Positions 7,974 through 17,132 of a DNA stretch of 48,142 nt are shown piece after piece. Both the position numbers and the translations under genes were made by a program. The notes beneath the pieces are model-generated. The model saw only the letters and a list, made by a program, of their open reading frames with translations. It did no database searches and was not told where the DNA came from. Source of the DNA: an uncultured Verrucomicrobiae bacterium (GTDB taxonomy: Bacteria; Verrucomicrobiota; Verrucomicrobiia; Verrucomicrobiales; Akkermansiaceae). The stretch spans positions 1 through 48,142 of the forward strand of contig CALGOH010000148.1 of assembly GCA_937957985.1 (NCBI GenBank). Direction: 5' to 3'. Position 1 is the stretch's first letter; each line of letters starts with the position of its first letter.

Positions 7974-9689
7974 ATGCCCACGCTCAACTGGATCGGCAAG
8001 GACGCCGTCATCAAGCACCACCACGAAGTACCGTTCCAGCTTCTGAAGGACGTGCCCGAATTGTCGTGTGGCGATCCCGGGTCGGGGAATCTGATTCTCC
8101 AAGGCGACAACCTCGCCGGCCTCAAGGCCCTGCTTCCCTACTACGCAGGCAAGGTCAAATGCGTTTACATCGATCCTCCCTACAACACGGGAGCAGATGA
8201 CCGGGACGAGACCGGAAAGCGCACTGGGTGGCGCTACAGCGACAACGTCAACAGCGCGGAGATTCGCCAGTGGCTGGGAAAGGTCGTTGGTATCGAGGCC
8301 GAGGATCTCTCCCGTCACGACAAGTGGTTGTGCATGATCTACCCCCGGCTTGCGCTTTTGAAGCAATTCCTGAGCCCGGATGGCGTGGTGTTCATCAGCC
8401 TCGACGACAATGAGGTGGCTTCACTGAAGCTCGTGTTGGACGAATTGTTCGGCCGCCGGAATTTCGTCGGATGCATCGTCTGGAAGAACACTACTGACAA
8501 TAATCCGACGAGGATCGTGACGGAGCATGAATATGTGCTTTGCTATGCGTCCGAGATCAGCCGACTTCCCAAGGAGTGGAAATCTCCCAACCTTGATTCG
8601 AAAACCAAGCTGATTGAGATCGGCGACGAACTCATTCAACTCCATGACGATCAGGAAAAGCTGCAGGCGGCCTACACCAAGTGGTTCAGGAAGCACAAAG
8701 ATCAGCTCTGGCCATTTCAGGACTACAAGTTCATTGACAGGGGCGGAGTCTACACCGGGCTTCGCGGGGTTCACAACCCGGGTAAGGAGGGCTATCGCTA
8801 CGACGTGATCCATCCGGTCACGAAGAAGGCCTGCAGGGAACCTCTGATGGGCTACCGGTTCCCTGAGTCGACGATGGAGCGGCTTCTTGAAGAAAAGCGG
8901 ATCATCTTCGGGGAAGACGAGGACAAGCTCATCGAACTCAAGGTATACGCCAAGGACTACCGTGCCAAACTATCGAGCTTGTTCGAGTTGGACGGGCGGA
9001 TAGGGACGAACGAGATCAAGGCACTGTTCCCCGAGGACAAACGGCCTTTCGACTTCCCCAAACCAACGGGCCTGATCGAGGAACTGATTTCTTTTACGAC
9101 GAGCGGAGACGATTTGATTTTGGATTCTTTTGCGGGGTCCGGAACAACCGCTCAGGCAGTGACTCAACTGAACCACGCGGACGGCCAGAACCGTCGGTTC
9201 ATTCTGGTTGAGATGAAGGAGTCCACTGCACGCGACATCACCGCGGTAAGAACGCGTCGGGTCATCGAGGGTTACACCAATGCCAAGAAAGAGAAGGTCC
9301 CTGGCCTTGGGGGCGGCTTCCGCTACTGCGAGCTTGGCGCTCCGCTGTTCGACGAAGCCGGGCAGATTCGAGAAAGTGTGAAGTTCGGCGAGTTGGCCCG
9401 GCACGTCTATTTCACCGAGACCGGCGAGCCTCTGCCGCGCGAGCGGGTTCCCAATTCGCCGCTCGTCGGCGTTTGCCGAGGCGTGGGAGTGTATCTTCTC
9501 TTCAACGGCATCCTGGGGGACAAGTCGTCGAACGGCGGCAACGTCCTCAATCGGAAAATCCTGCGCGACCTCCCCGAGTACGACGGCCCGAAGGTGATCT
9601 ACTGCGCCGGTTGCCTGCTGAGCCGCGAACGCCTGGCCGAACAGGGTATCACCGTCCGCCAAACCCCCTACGAGATCCGCACTTCATGA
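7974..9689 (+). CDS. Type III-like DNA adenine methyltransferase (Mod)
   Basis: This 571-residue protein transfers a methyl group from SAM to adenine N6 in a specific DNA site. The catalytic motif DPPYNTG at residues 67-73 comes before the SAM-binding motif DSFAGSGTT at 384-392. That is the order of the beta class, which includes type III Mod subunits. The variable region between the two (about 190-370) should contain the target-recognition domain. The C-terminal 150 residues resemble other Mod proteins encoded with large helicase-nucleases. The stop overlaps the Res start by ATGA, supporting a Mod-Res pair. The start is the first ATG after the inverted repeat. An active methylation motif is expected, but the recognition sequence cannot be read from here. 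Confidence 0.93.
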   Translation: MPTLNWIGKDAVIKHHHEVPFQLLKDVPELSCGDPGSGNLILQGDNLAGLKALLPYYAGKVKCVYIDPPYNTGADDRDETGKRTGWRYSDNVNSAEIRQWLGKVVGIEAEDLSRHDKWLCMIYPRLALLKQFLSPDGVVFISLDDNEVASLKLVLDELFGRRNFVGCIVWKNTTDNNPTRIVTEHEYVLCYASEISRLPKEWKSPNLDSKTKLIEIGDELIQLHDDQEKLQAAYTKWFRKHKDQLWPFQDYKFIDRGGVYTGLRGVHNPGKEGYRYDVIHPVTKKACREPLMGYRFPESTMERLLEEKRIIFGEDEDKLIELKVYAKDYRAKLSSLFELDGRIGTNEIKALFPEDKRPFDFPKPTGLIEELISFTTSGDDLILDSFAGSGTTAQAVTQLNHADGQNRRFILVEMKESTARDITAVRTRRVIEGYTNAKKEKVPGLGGGFRYCELGAPLFDEAGQIRESVKFGELARHVYFTETGEPLPRERVPNSPLVGVCRGVGVYLLFNGILGDKSSNGGNVLNRKILRDLPEYDGPKVIYCAGCLLSRERLAEQGITVRQTPYEIRTS

Positions 9690-12373
9690 TCACCCTCAAG
9701 CCCTACCAAGACCGGGTCCTCGACTCGCTCGACAAGTTTCTCAAGCGATGCTCGGCGGGTGACGAGTTGCACACCGCATTCCATGGCGTGCTCGTGGAGA
9801 ACGAGTTTCCCGAAGTGCCCTACATCCCGGTCGTGGCCGAGGGGCTGGCACCCCGGATGCCCTACGTCTGCTTGCGCGTGCCCACGGGTGGCGGGAAGAC
9901 CTTGCTCGCGTGCCACGCCGCCGGCATCGCGAAGAGTTCGCTCCTCCAGGCCGAGCAGGCGGTGGTTTTGTGGCTGGTTCCGAGCCAGACGATCCTCGCC
10001 CAGACCGCCGATGCGTTGCGGGATCCGCGGCACCCGTACCGCCGGGCATTGGAGACGGCATGCGCGGGTCCGGTCGAGGTGCTGACCATCGAGGAGGCGC
10101 TCGGACTTTCGCGCGGGGTGGTCGAGGGAAGCACCGTGGTGATCGTCGCCACGATCCAGGCATTCCGCGCGGAGGACACGACCGGCCGCCGGGTGTACGC
10201 GCAGAACGGGAACCTCGCCGACCATTTCCTCAATCTGCCCGAGAACCGGAAGGCGGACCTGCTTCCGGGACCGAGCGGCAAGCCGATTCCGTCGCTGGTC
10301 AACGTCCTGCGTCTCCGCCGGCCGGTGGTGATCGTGGACGAAGCGCACAACGCGCGGACCGAGCTTTCCTTCAACACGCTCGGCAACGTGATGCCATCGT
10401 GCATCATCGAGTTCACCGCCACCCCGGCGCGGAAGCGGATGCCGTCGAACGTGCTCCACTACGTCTCGGCGTCGGAGCTGAAGGCGGCGCACATGGTCAA
10501 GCTGCCGGTGAAGGTGGTCACGCGACACTCCAGCCAGAAGGACCAGCTCCTCACCGAGGCGCTCACGCTCCGGTCCGACCTGGAGCGGATCGCGGTGACC
10601 GAGAGCCAGACGACCCGCGAGTACATCCGGCCGATCCTTCTGATCCAGGCGCCCCGCGTCGACGATTGCGCGGACCTGCGCGACCGGCTCGTGACCGATT
10701 TCGGCATCGGGAAGGACCAGGTGTGCATCTCGACCGGGAAGACCGACGAGTTGCCGGGGCCGGAGGAGATCAAGTCGCCGGACTGTCCGGTGCGCGTGAT
10801 CATCACCGTCCAAAAGCTCCGGGAGGGCTGGGACTGCCCGTTCGCCTACGTCCTCTGCAGTCTGAAGGAGACCCGTTCGGCGACCGCCATCGAGCAGATC
10901 GTCGGTCGGGTCCTGCGACTCCCCGGAGCGACGGAGAAACGCCACCCCGACCTGAATTGCTCGTTCGTATTCTCGATTTCGGACAACATTCACGAGGTGC
11001 TCGCCGAGCTGCGGGATGCCCTGGAGGGCAACGGCTTCACCGCCGCCGAAGCCGAGCGGATCATCATGCCGGTGACACCCGGGACGCTGGCGCTCGGTGC
11101 CCAGCCGAAGACGGTCACCCTCGACCCGAAGGCCGAACTCGACACCGCCGCCGCGACCGCCCAGATCAATGCCCTTGGCGGCAAGGCGAAGCTCGAAGCA
11201 GATACCGGCAGCCTCACGATCTTCGTCCCGCTGACCAAGGACGAGGAGGACTCGCTCGCCGATTGTGCGACCACCCCGGCGGCCAAGGAGAAGATCCGCA
11301 GTGCCGCCGAGACCGTGCGGCAGGCCGAGAAGGCGTTCGGGGCCGGGAAACCACGCCTGCCGTCGCCGTACGAGCTGGGTGAGGACTTCGAGGTGCCGTT
11401 GCTCTGCGTCGACGAGGAGGGCGACCTGTTCGTATTCGAGAGCACGTTTCTCCTCGAACACCCGTGGCGGCTCGGGGAGAAGGACGCGTCGCTTCCGGGC
11501 GGCTACGACCCGCGCAAGCGTCCGATGGGCCGCGCCGGCTACGTCGATGTCGGCGACAAGGACACCGTGAAGGCGGGCGTGCTCACCGAGGAGGCCGGCG
11601 CCGATTTCGTCGGAACGCTTCACCAGCAGGTCATGCAGCTCGGTGGTTCGCAGGACTGGACGATCGAAATGCTGATCGCATGGCTCGACCGCCGGATCGA
11701 TCACACCGACATCCCGGTCGGTGATGCCGCGGCGTTTCTCCGCAAGGCGATCCAAGGGCTCCTGGCGCGGATCGGCACGGACGACGTCGGGGTGCTCGCG
11801 CTCGACCGCTATCGTCTCCGTGACCAGATCGAAAAGCGGATCAAGGAGCACCGGGTCAGCGAGCGGGAGGCGGCATTCAAGCAGTGGCTACTCCCGGACT
11901 CGGCGCTTGTGGTGCCCGACGACGTGAAGATCAACTTCGCGAAGATGAGCTACGAGCCCGGCTGGCTCTACGATGGCGGATTCGAGTTCAAGAAGCACTA
12001 CTTCGGGGCCAAGCCCGGAGAACTGAAGGAGAAGCGGGCGGACGGGAAGCTCACGGAAGAGTTCCGATGCGCCCAGTTCCTCGACGGACTGGCGGAGGTG
12101 AAATTCTGGGCCCGGAACCTGTCGCGCCGCACGACCTCGTTCCGTCTCCAGACCTCGACCGACTGGTTCTACCCCGACTTCATCGCCCAGCTCACGGACG
12201 GTCGGATCCTCGTGGTCGAGTACAAGGGCAGCCACTTGGCCACCGGCGACGACTCCAAGGAGAAGCGCGACATCGGCGCGGTCTGGGAATCCCGCAGCAA
12301 CGGTCGCTGCCTCTTCATCATGCCCGACGGCGACGATCTCGCCGCGATTGAAGCGAAGATCCGGAAGACATGA
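9686..12373 (+). CDS. Type III-like restriction helicase-nuclease (Res)
   Basis: This 895-residue superfamily 2 protein couples ATP hydrolysis to DNA cleavage. Walker A PTGGGKT is at 66-72, the DEAH box at 218-221, motif III-like FTATPAR near 247, and motif VI EQIVGRVLRLP near 410. The C-terminus ends in a PD-(D/E)XK nuclease: YPDF with Asp831, then VVEYKG with Glu845 and Lys847, all intact. This is the arrangement of type III Res subunits, with no obvious truncation. It overlaps Mod upstream and the DUF4062 gene downstream, each by ATGA, so the three are probably co-translated. Long antisense open frames here are GC-rich shadows. Confidence 0.93.
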   Translation: MITLKPYQDRVLDSLDKFLKRCSAGDELHTAFHGVLVENEFPEVPYIPVVAEGLAPRMPYVCLRVPTGGGKTLLACHAAGIAKSSLLQAEQAVVLWLVPSQTILAQTADALRDPRHPYRRALETACAGPVEVLTIEEALGLSRGVVEGSTVVIVATIQAFRAEDTTGRRVYAQNGNLADHFLNLPENRKADLLPGPSGKPIPSLVNVLRLRRPVVIVDEAHNARTELSFNTLGNVMPSCIIEFTATPARKRMPSNVLHYVSASELKAAHMVKLPVKVVTRHSSQKDQLLTEALTLRSDLERIAVTESQTTREYIRPILLIQAPRVDDCADLRDRLVTDFGIGKDQVCISTGKTDELPGPEEIKSPDCPVRVIITVQKLREGWDCPFAYVLCSLKETRSATAIEQIVGRVLRLPGATEKRHPDLNCSFVFSISDNIHEVLAELRDALEGNGFTAAEAERIIMPVTPGTLALGAQPKTVTLDPKAELDTAAATAQINALGGKAKLEADTGSLTIFVPLTKDEEDSLADCATTPAAKEKIRSAAETVRQAEKAFGAGKPRLPSPYELGEDFEVPLLCVDEEGDLFVFESTFLLEHPWRLGEKDASLPGGYDPRKRPMGRAGYVDVGDKDTVKAGVLTEEAGADFVGTLHQQVMQLGGSQDWTIEMLIAWLDRRIDHTDIPVGDAAAFLRKAIQGLLARIGTDDVGVLALDRYRLRDQIEKRIKEHRVSEREAAFKQWLLPDSALVVPDDVKINFAKMSYEPGWLYDGGFEFKKHYFGAKPGELKEKRADGKLTEEFRCAQFLDGLAEVKFWARNLSRRTTSFRLQTSTDWFYPDFIAQLTDGRILVVEYKGSHLATGDDSKEKRDIGAVWESRSNGRCLFIMPDGDDLAAIEAKIRKT

Positions 12374-13467
12374 AGACGACGCGAACCATCAAGATCGCCC
12401 TTTGCGGACCCAGCGACGTGAAGAAGGAAATCGGGATCGCCAGGGAGGTGATCCAGGAATGGAACCAGCGGAACTGGGAGGCATTGAACTGCGGCTTGAA
12501 GGATGTCCACTGGGACACCGATGCCGTGCCGTCGATGGACGCCCGTGGCCAGGCGGTGATCAACGCGGATTTGATCGATTCCTCCGACCTTGTGATCGCC
12601 ATCTTCTGGCAGCGACTCGGCACCGCAACCGGTCTCCACGACTCGGGTACCGTCGAGGAGGTCGCGAGAGCACAGGCGCGCGGAATCCCGGTGATGCTGT
12701 ATTTCTCCGACATCGAGGACATTCGCGCCGACGCCGATCCCGACCAGCGCGACATGCTACGGGCATACCGGGCGAAGGCGCTGCAGGCCGGACTGCCGTG
12801 GACCTTCCAAGGGCGCTCCGAGTTCCGGAAGCGTTTCGCCGGTCACCTGGATAATAAGGTCCGCGAGATCCTTGCCAAGAAGCCGAAGAAGAAGGCGGCA
12901 AAGAAGCGGCCGTCGATCAATCAGAAGCAGTCCGGTTCCGGGAACATCCAGTTTGCGGGCGATGGGAACACGCTGAACTACAAGTCCACCTCGCCGCGTC
13001 CTCCGAAGATCGTCATCGAGCCGTCACCCGACCACCTCACACCCAGCGACCAGAAGCAGGTGAGCGACTGGATCGAGAAGCTTGCGGTCCTGAAGGAGGA
13101 AGTGGAGGGCAAGACGACTGCCAGGGCGAAAGGTGAACTCTGGAGCCGCCTCAAGAATCAGTTCGACGTTGCCAAGTACGAGCAGATCGAGTCCGCGAGC
13201 ATGCCTGATGTCAAAGCCTGGTATGAAGCGGTGCGCCGGGAGATCCAGGCAGAGGCCCGACGCAAGGCTCCGGGCATTTATCGTCAGGGCAAGATTCCGG
13301 GGATCAAGAAACGGATGAAGGCGATGGGGCGGACCAATGAGGACTACTATCCCGAGATTGCCCGTCGCCTCGGCATGCGGCGCTTCTCGTCTCTGAAGGG
13401 GCTTTCCACGAAGAATCTCGACCGCGTGTATCAACTTGTCCTCAGGGACACCAAGAGGCGAGGATAG
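12370..13467 (+). CDS. DUF4062 (TIR-like) protein fused to phage-regulator modules
   Basis: This protein has 365 residues. The first 120 follow the DUF4062 pattern: IKIALCGPSDVKKE at the start, VHWDTDAVPS, INADLIDSSDLVIAIFWQR, and SGTVEEVARAQ before IPVMLYFSD. DUF4062 has a flavodoxin/TIR-like fold and is common in defence and signalling loci. A lysine-rich linker and GSGNIQFAGDGNTLNY, a motif seen in phage regulators, follow. Residues 225-295 resemble the ORF6C domain of phage antirepressors, and the last 60 resemble a GemA/DUF1018-like phage module (MKAMGRTNEDYY, then FSSLKGLSTKNL). It overlaps Res by ATGA. It may be an abortive-infection effector or a sensor tied to the restriction core. 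No enzymatic residues can be asserted. Confidence 0.8.
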   Translation: MKTTRTIKIALCGPSDVKKEIGIAREVIQEWNQRNWEALNCGLKDVHWDTDAVPSMDARGQAVINADLIDSSDLVIAIFWQRLGTATGLHDSGTVEEVARAQARGIPVMLYFSDIEDIRADADPDQRDMLRAYRAKALQAGLPWTFQGRSEFRKRFAGHLDNKVREILAKKPKKKAAKKRPSINQKQSGSGNIQFAGDGNTLNYKSTSPRPPKIVIEPSPDHLTPSDQKQVSDWIEKLAVLKEEVEGKTTARAKGELWSRLKNQFDVAKYEQIESASMPDVKAWYEAVRREIQAEARRKAPGIYRQGKIPGIKKRMKAMGRTNEDYYPEIARRLGMRRFSSLKGLSTKNLDRVYQLVLRDTKRRG

Positions 13468-13498
13468 CGTGGAGGGATTGCTGCTGTCGATTTGGGAG

Positions 13499-13729
13499 TC
13501 ACTGAAGTTCCGTGTTTCTCACCCCAGTTGCATTAACAATTGTCGAAAGTGAGCTTAAGCCCATCGCGGTTCCAGCGATCATCGGGCTGAGCAGCAGGCC
13601 GAAGAAGGGGTGGAGGACTCCGGCGGCAATCGGCACCTCGATCGAGTTGTAGACGAAGGCGACGAACAGGTTCTGGCGGATGTTTCGCATCACCGCGCGG
13701 CTGAGACCGATCGAGCGGGCGATGTGGGA
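13499..13729 (-). pseudogene. 3' fragment of a copper P-type ATPase
   Basis: This open stretch encodes SRAVMRNIRQNLFVAFVYN and continues through PIAAGVLHPFFGLLLSPMIAG to SSLSTIVNA. That matches the last membrane region of the intact copper ATPase at 18425-20767, but only about 65-75 residues remain. Upstream, no ATP-binding or CPC region is found. The C-terminal residues also differ from the intact copy after VNA, so both ends are broken. The DNA is clearly diverged from the intact gene, so it is a paralogue remnant and not a recent duplication. It sits right after the defence-like array. The rest of the gap 13468-13827 shows no gene. Confidence 0.8.
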
Positions 13730-13827
13730 AGTTGTTTGAGAACACCTGCTAGTTTTGCGCCCCGCATGGTTGTCTCGATTGTGGGTGCGCAGAAGGCGAT
13801 GAGCGTGTGTTGGCGAGGACCTGGACG

Positions 13828-15165
13828 CTAGAGATAGGGGCAGTGGAATCCCGCCGCGTTCCAGAAGGCGTGGGGCAGTGGAACAAGGATCGCCGCGAGA
13901 ATCGCGAACGTGAGGTAGCCCAGCCTGCGGCGTCCCGGCGTGAGGGGCGTCACGTCATTGAGCGGGGGTGTTCCGCGACCCGCGATGAAAAAGACGATGA
14001 TGGCCCACATCATCAGACCCGGCCAGACGAAGAGCGCGAGCAGGAACAAGGTCCACATCGCCACGCTGCTGATCGTTCCGCCGATGCGCTGGCCAAACAT
14101 CGCACGCGCCGTGTGACCACCGTCAAGCTGGCCGATCGGAAGCAGGTTGAGCGCGGTGATGAACAGCCCGAGCCAACCCGCGAAGGCCAGCGGGCTCAGG
14201 CGCACGACGTGGCCGAACTGGAGCGCATCGCCGAGCGAGAGCTTCGCCAGCAACGCGAACAGCAGGGAGGATCCGACCGACGTCCCCCCGAACATGTGCG
14301 ATACGGGTGCCGCATCGACGGGGAGGATCGTGGAAGAACGAAGCCCGATGAGCAGAGCGGGAATCGCGACGAGCAGCCCGGCGAGCGGACCTGCCACAGC
14401 GACATCGAACAAGGCCCTGCGGTCCTCCGAAGGCGACTTCATCTTGATGAATGCGCCGAAGGTGCCGAGCGCGAAGGGAACCGGAATGAAAAAGGGCGGA
14501 GTGACATTCATGCCATGCCTTCTTGCGGCGAAGTAGTGTCCCATTTCGTGAACGCCGAGGATCGCGAGCAACCCGAGCGAATAGGGCAGCCCGACGGCGA
14601 AACGCGCCGGTTCGCGCAACAGGTCGATGCCTTGGTGCGCGGCACCCGCCCACGTCGTCGTGAGAACCGTCAGGGCAAAGAGCACCCAATGGAGCCACGG
14701 GCGGGCGGGCCGCTCCATTGCTGCTTCTTCCACCTGCCTCGGTAGCAGGATGATCGCCGCGCCGAGCTTTTCGTCCTCCTGGAGCAGTGGCACCGTTTGG
14801 TCCGACGTGGAACGCTTCAGCTTCGAATATGCGGCATCCGCGGCTTCCCGCAGCCTTCCGCGAAAAACCTGCACGCCGGCTTCCTCCGTCGCGACCCGCA
14901 CCTCCATCGCCTCGCGAACGGCCGCGGGTTGATCGGCTTCGGCGAGCATTCGCGGCTCCGTCCCGACGACGGCATCCCCTTCATCCGCCGGCGCACCGAG
15001 CAGCGACCAGATGAGCCAGAAGCAAAACAGCAAAGCGAGCCAGAACCAGATTCCACCGAGCATCATCCCTCCACCGGGCAGCAGAAACAGAATGAAAAGC
15101 GGCAACAGGAGCACCAGGATCAACAGCAGCCGGTTTGAGACTTCGTTCTTAGGGTTGGTTTTCAT
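13828..15165 (-). CDS. Site-2-protease-type M50 membrane metalloprotease
   Basis: This 445-residue membrane protein has two hydrophobic helices at the N-terminus, a soluble stretch of about 100 residues, then a multi-helix core. The zinc-binding motif HEMGH is near residue 205, and the third ligand motif NLLPIGQLDGGH near 345. Both are typical of intramembrane site-2 proteases, which cut membrane-bound substrates such as anti-sigma factors. A PDZ domain as in RseP is not evident. It lies last in a minus-strand gene run that starts with a copper ATPase. An anti-sigma gene is present at 23703, so a link to sigma-factor release is possible but unproven. Confidence 0.88.
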   Translation of the reverse strand: MKTNPKNEVSNRLLLILVLLLPLFILFLLPGGGMMLGGIWFWLALLFCFWLIWSLLGAPADEGDAVVGTEPRMLAEADQPAAVREAMEVRVATEEAGVQVFRGRLREAADAAYSKLKRSTSDQTVPLLQEDEKLGAAIILLPRQVEEAAMERPARPWLHWVLFALTVLTTTWAGAAHQGIDLLREPARFAVGLPYSLGLLAILGVHEMGHYFAARRHGMNVTPPFFIPVPFALGTFGAFIKMKSPSEDRRALFDVAVAGPLAGLLVAIPALLIGLRSSTILPVDAAPVSHMFGGTSVGSSLLFALLAKLSLGDALQFGHVVRLSPLAFAGWLGLFITALNLLPIGQLDGGHTARAMFGQRIGGTISSVAMWTLFLLALFVWPGLMMWAIIVFFIAGRGTPPLNDVTPLTPGRRRLGYLTFAILAAILVPLPHAFWNAAGFHCPYL

Positions 15166-15232
15166 GTTCGTGAGTTGTGGGTGGTTTCCCCGATCTGGAA
15201 TGGTGGGGGTTGTGACTTCGTCCGCGGTCGGA

Positions 15233-16357
15233 TCACAACCAGCGGCGACTCAGCCAGCCGATGGTCTCGAATGGATACTCCGTCCACTTGCGTTGTCGCC
15301 ACGCACTCGCGCCGATTTCGGTCGACTGGCGGAGATCGTCATCAAATTGCGCTTGAAGGAGGTGACACACCCTCTCGTCACGCGTGATCAAGCTCAGCTC
15401 GTAGTTGAGCAGCAGGCTCCGGTAGTCCATGTTCGCGGTTCCGATGGTGGCCCATTCGCCGTCAATGGTTGCGGTTTTGGCATGCAGCATTCGCGGGCGA
15501 TACTCATGGATTCTCACGCCAGCCGCCAGCAGCCGGGCATATGCTGCCCGACCCGCCCAGCGGGCGATGGGGACATCACTCTTCTGTGGAACCAGCAAGC
15601 TGACCTCCACTCCGCGGCGTGCCGCCTCCACCAGGCTGCGCTGCGTGCGGTGGTCGGGCACGAAATACGGCGTGGTGATCTGGATGCTGGCCTTCGCGCC
15701 GTCGAACAATCCGGCGTAAATGCAGCGCAGGCGTCGCAGGCAGGCTCGGGTCTGGTTCGGGATGAGGATGCAACAGGGGGAGGCGGACTCTTCCGGTTCC
15801 CAGTGCAGGTCCCGACGCCAGAATGCCGAGAAGCACTCCGCCGCCTGTTTGGCTGCGGATCCGCGAAGCCGGACATGGGAGTCGCGCCATCGCGCTTTTC
15901 CATAGCAGGCCCGGGAGCTTTCCCGATGAATGTTGAAGCCCCCCAGGTAGGCGATCTCATCGTCGACGACCAGCAGCTTGCGATGGTCGCGCCGCCAGTA
16001 GGCCCGCGGGCTTCCCCACTTCCACGGCCGGAAGACGTGCACCTCCACGCCGCGGTGCCGCAGTTGATTCAAAAGCCTCTTCGAGCACCGGGACCGGCTG
16101 CCCTCCGCGTCGAGCAACACACGGACCCGGGCTCCCTGCGATGCCTTCCTCGCGAGCACATCGGCAAACCGCCGACCGATTTCATCATCCGAGAAGATGT
16201 AGCTCTCAAGGCAGACGCTGCGTTGCGCCGACTCGATCGAACCGAGCATGTCGGAATACAAGTCATCCCCCTCGGTGAAGAACGACGTGCCCGCGTCGCA
16301 CCCCCGCTCCAGTGGAGGCAGGCACTCGTGGTCCCGAACGCAACAGTCCGCATTCAT
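15233..16357 (-). CDS. Phospholipase-D family cardiolipin synthase-like protein
   Basis: This 374-residue protein has two HKD catalytic motifs: HRKLLVVD followed by EIAYLGG in the first half, and HAKTATIDGEWATIGTANMD in the second. Two motifs in one chain form one active site in PLD enzymes. The length, the YIFSDDEIG segment and LLNYELSLI near the end agree with bacterial cardiolipin synthases of the ClsB type, which join phosphatidylglycerol with another phospholipid. No N-terminal membrane helices are present, as in ClsB. The start overlaps the stop of the upstream lycopene-cyclase-like gene by ATGA. A membrane-lipid role next to a copper pump suggests envelope adaptation to metal stress. 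Confidence 0.88.
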   Translation of the reverse strand: MNADCCVRDHECLPPLERGCDAGTSFFTEGDDLYSDMLGSIESAQRSVCLESYIFSDDEIGRRFADVLARKASQGARVRVLLDAEGSRSRCSKRLLNQLRHRGVEVHVFRPWKWGSPRAYWRRDHRKLLVVDDEIAYLGGFNIHRESSRACYGKARWRDSHVRLRGSAAKQAAECFSAFWRRDLHWEPEESASPCCILIPNQTRACLRRLRCIYAGLFDGAKASIQITTPYFVPDHRTQRSLVEAARRGVEVSLLVPQKSDVPIARWAGRAAYARLLAAGVRIHEYRPRMLHAKTATIDGEWATIGTANMDYRSLLLNYELSLITRDERVCHLLQAQFDDDLRQSTEIGASAWRQRKWTEYPFETIGWLSRRWL

Positions 16358-17121
16358 GGGGAATGATTCCGGCTTCCTTCACGCATCCCGTCACTTGACC
16401 CGGCCGGCGCGCTGCCTGCCGCTGGTGCGGCGCAGCGTCGCCACGTGAAATGTTCGTAAACGCCCGACCAGTACATCCCGAATCCGGCGGCGAAGAGCAG
16501 CTCCTCGATCGGCATCCTGAAAAAGTGGATTCCAAGCAGCACATCGAGGTTCCACACGCGCTCGATGTATCCCGGCGAAAGCCAGCGCAGTCCCTGCAAC
16601 AGCACGATGTAGAAGACCACGAACAGCAGCCCGCCGACCCATGTCTTGTTCTTCAGGTCCGGACGGCAAAGCATGGTCGCCGCCGCACCCGCAAACATCG
16701 AGACGATCCCGGGGTAGATCGGGTTCCACGGCAGGAAGTAGAGTGCGAGGAAGACGACGAACGGCGAGCACAAGGCAAGGACGTGATGCCGGTGCAGCGG
16801 CAGATGCCTCTCCCCGGGCTCGATGGGCAGGGAACCGCGCCGGGTAAGCACGTTGTAGAGCACGGACCCGATGCCGCCGATGGCGAAGCAGAAGATCAGG
16901 CTCTCGATGTCGAAACCGGTCCGTTGCGCGAGGTCGAACAGACTCGGTGGATTCCAGTATTCCGGGACGAACAAAGGCTCGGTCAAGCCGAAGGGCGTCG
17001 TGAAAACGCTCGTCCACCACATCGCGCGGCGCTGCGTGGGAAAGAGCGCGAATAGCACCGCCCACGGAATGAGAAAGGCGCTCGACCAGACAAGCCAGAC
17101 AAAGTGATCGCTGGAGAGCAT
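16354..17121 (-). CDS. Lycopene-cyclase-domain membrane protein
   Basis: This roughly 255-residue protein has six or seven hydrophobic segments. The key stretch is HFFRMPIEELLFAAGFGMYW, whose PxEE motif marks the CarR/CrtYcd type of lycopene cyclase. A second matching region, GFDIESLIFCFAIGGIGSVLY, lies earlier. Such proteins form beta rings on carotenoids, but no carotenoid gene is nearby and the domain also occurs in proteins of unknown role. The tail is rich in Ala, Ser and charged residues. A TTG start at 17136 overlapping the upstream stop is equally possible; I chose the ATG at 17121. Confidence 0.7.
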   Translation of the reverse strand: MLSSDHFVWLVWSSAFLIPWAVLFALFPTQRRAMWWTSVFTTPFGLTEPLFVPEYWNPPSLFDLAQRTGFDIESLIFCFAIGGIGSVLYNVLTRRGSLPIEPGERHLPLHRHHVLALCSPFVVFLALYFLPWNPIYPGIVSMFAGAAATMLCRPDLKNKTWVGGLLFVVFYIVLLQGLRWLSPGYIERVWNLDVLLGIHFFRMPIEELLFAAGFGMYWSGVYEHFTWRRCAAPAAGSAPAGSSDGMREGSRNHSP

Positions 17122-17132
17122 GGGCGGGGGAA

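Noticed and set aside
9668..11851. 727-residue open frame opposite Res
   Set aside because: It is antisense to a gene with intact helicase and nuclease motifs, and its Arg/Val/Leu-rich composition is a GC-codon shadow.
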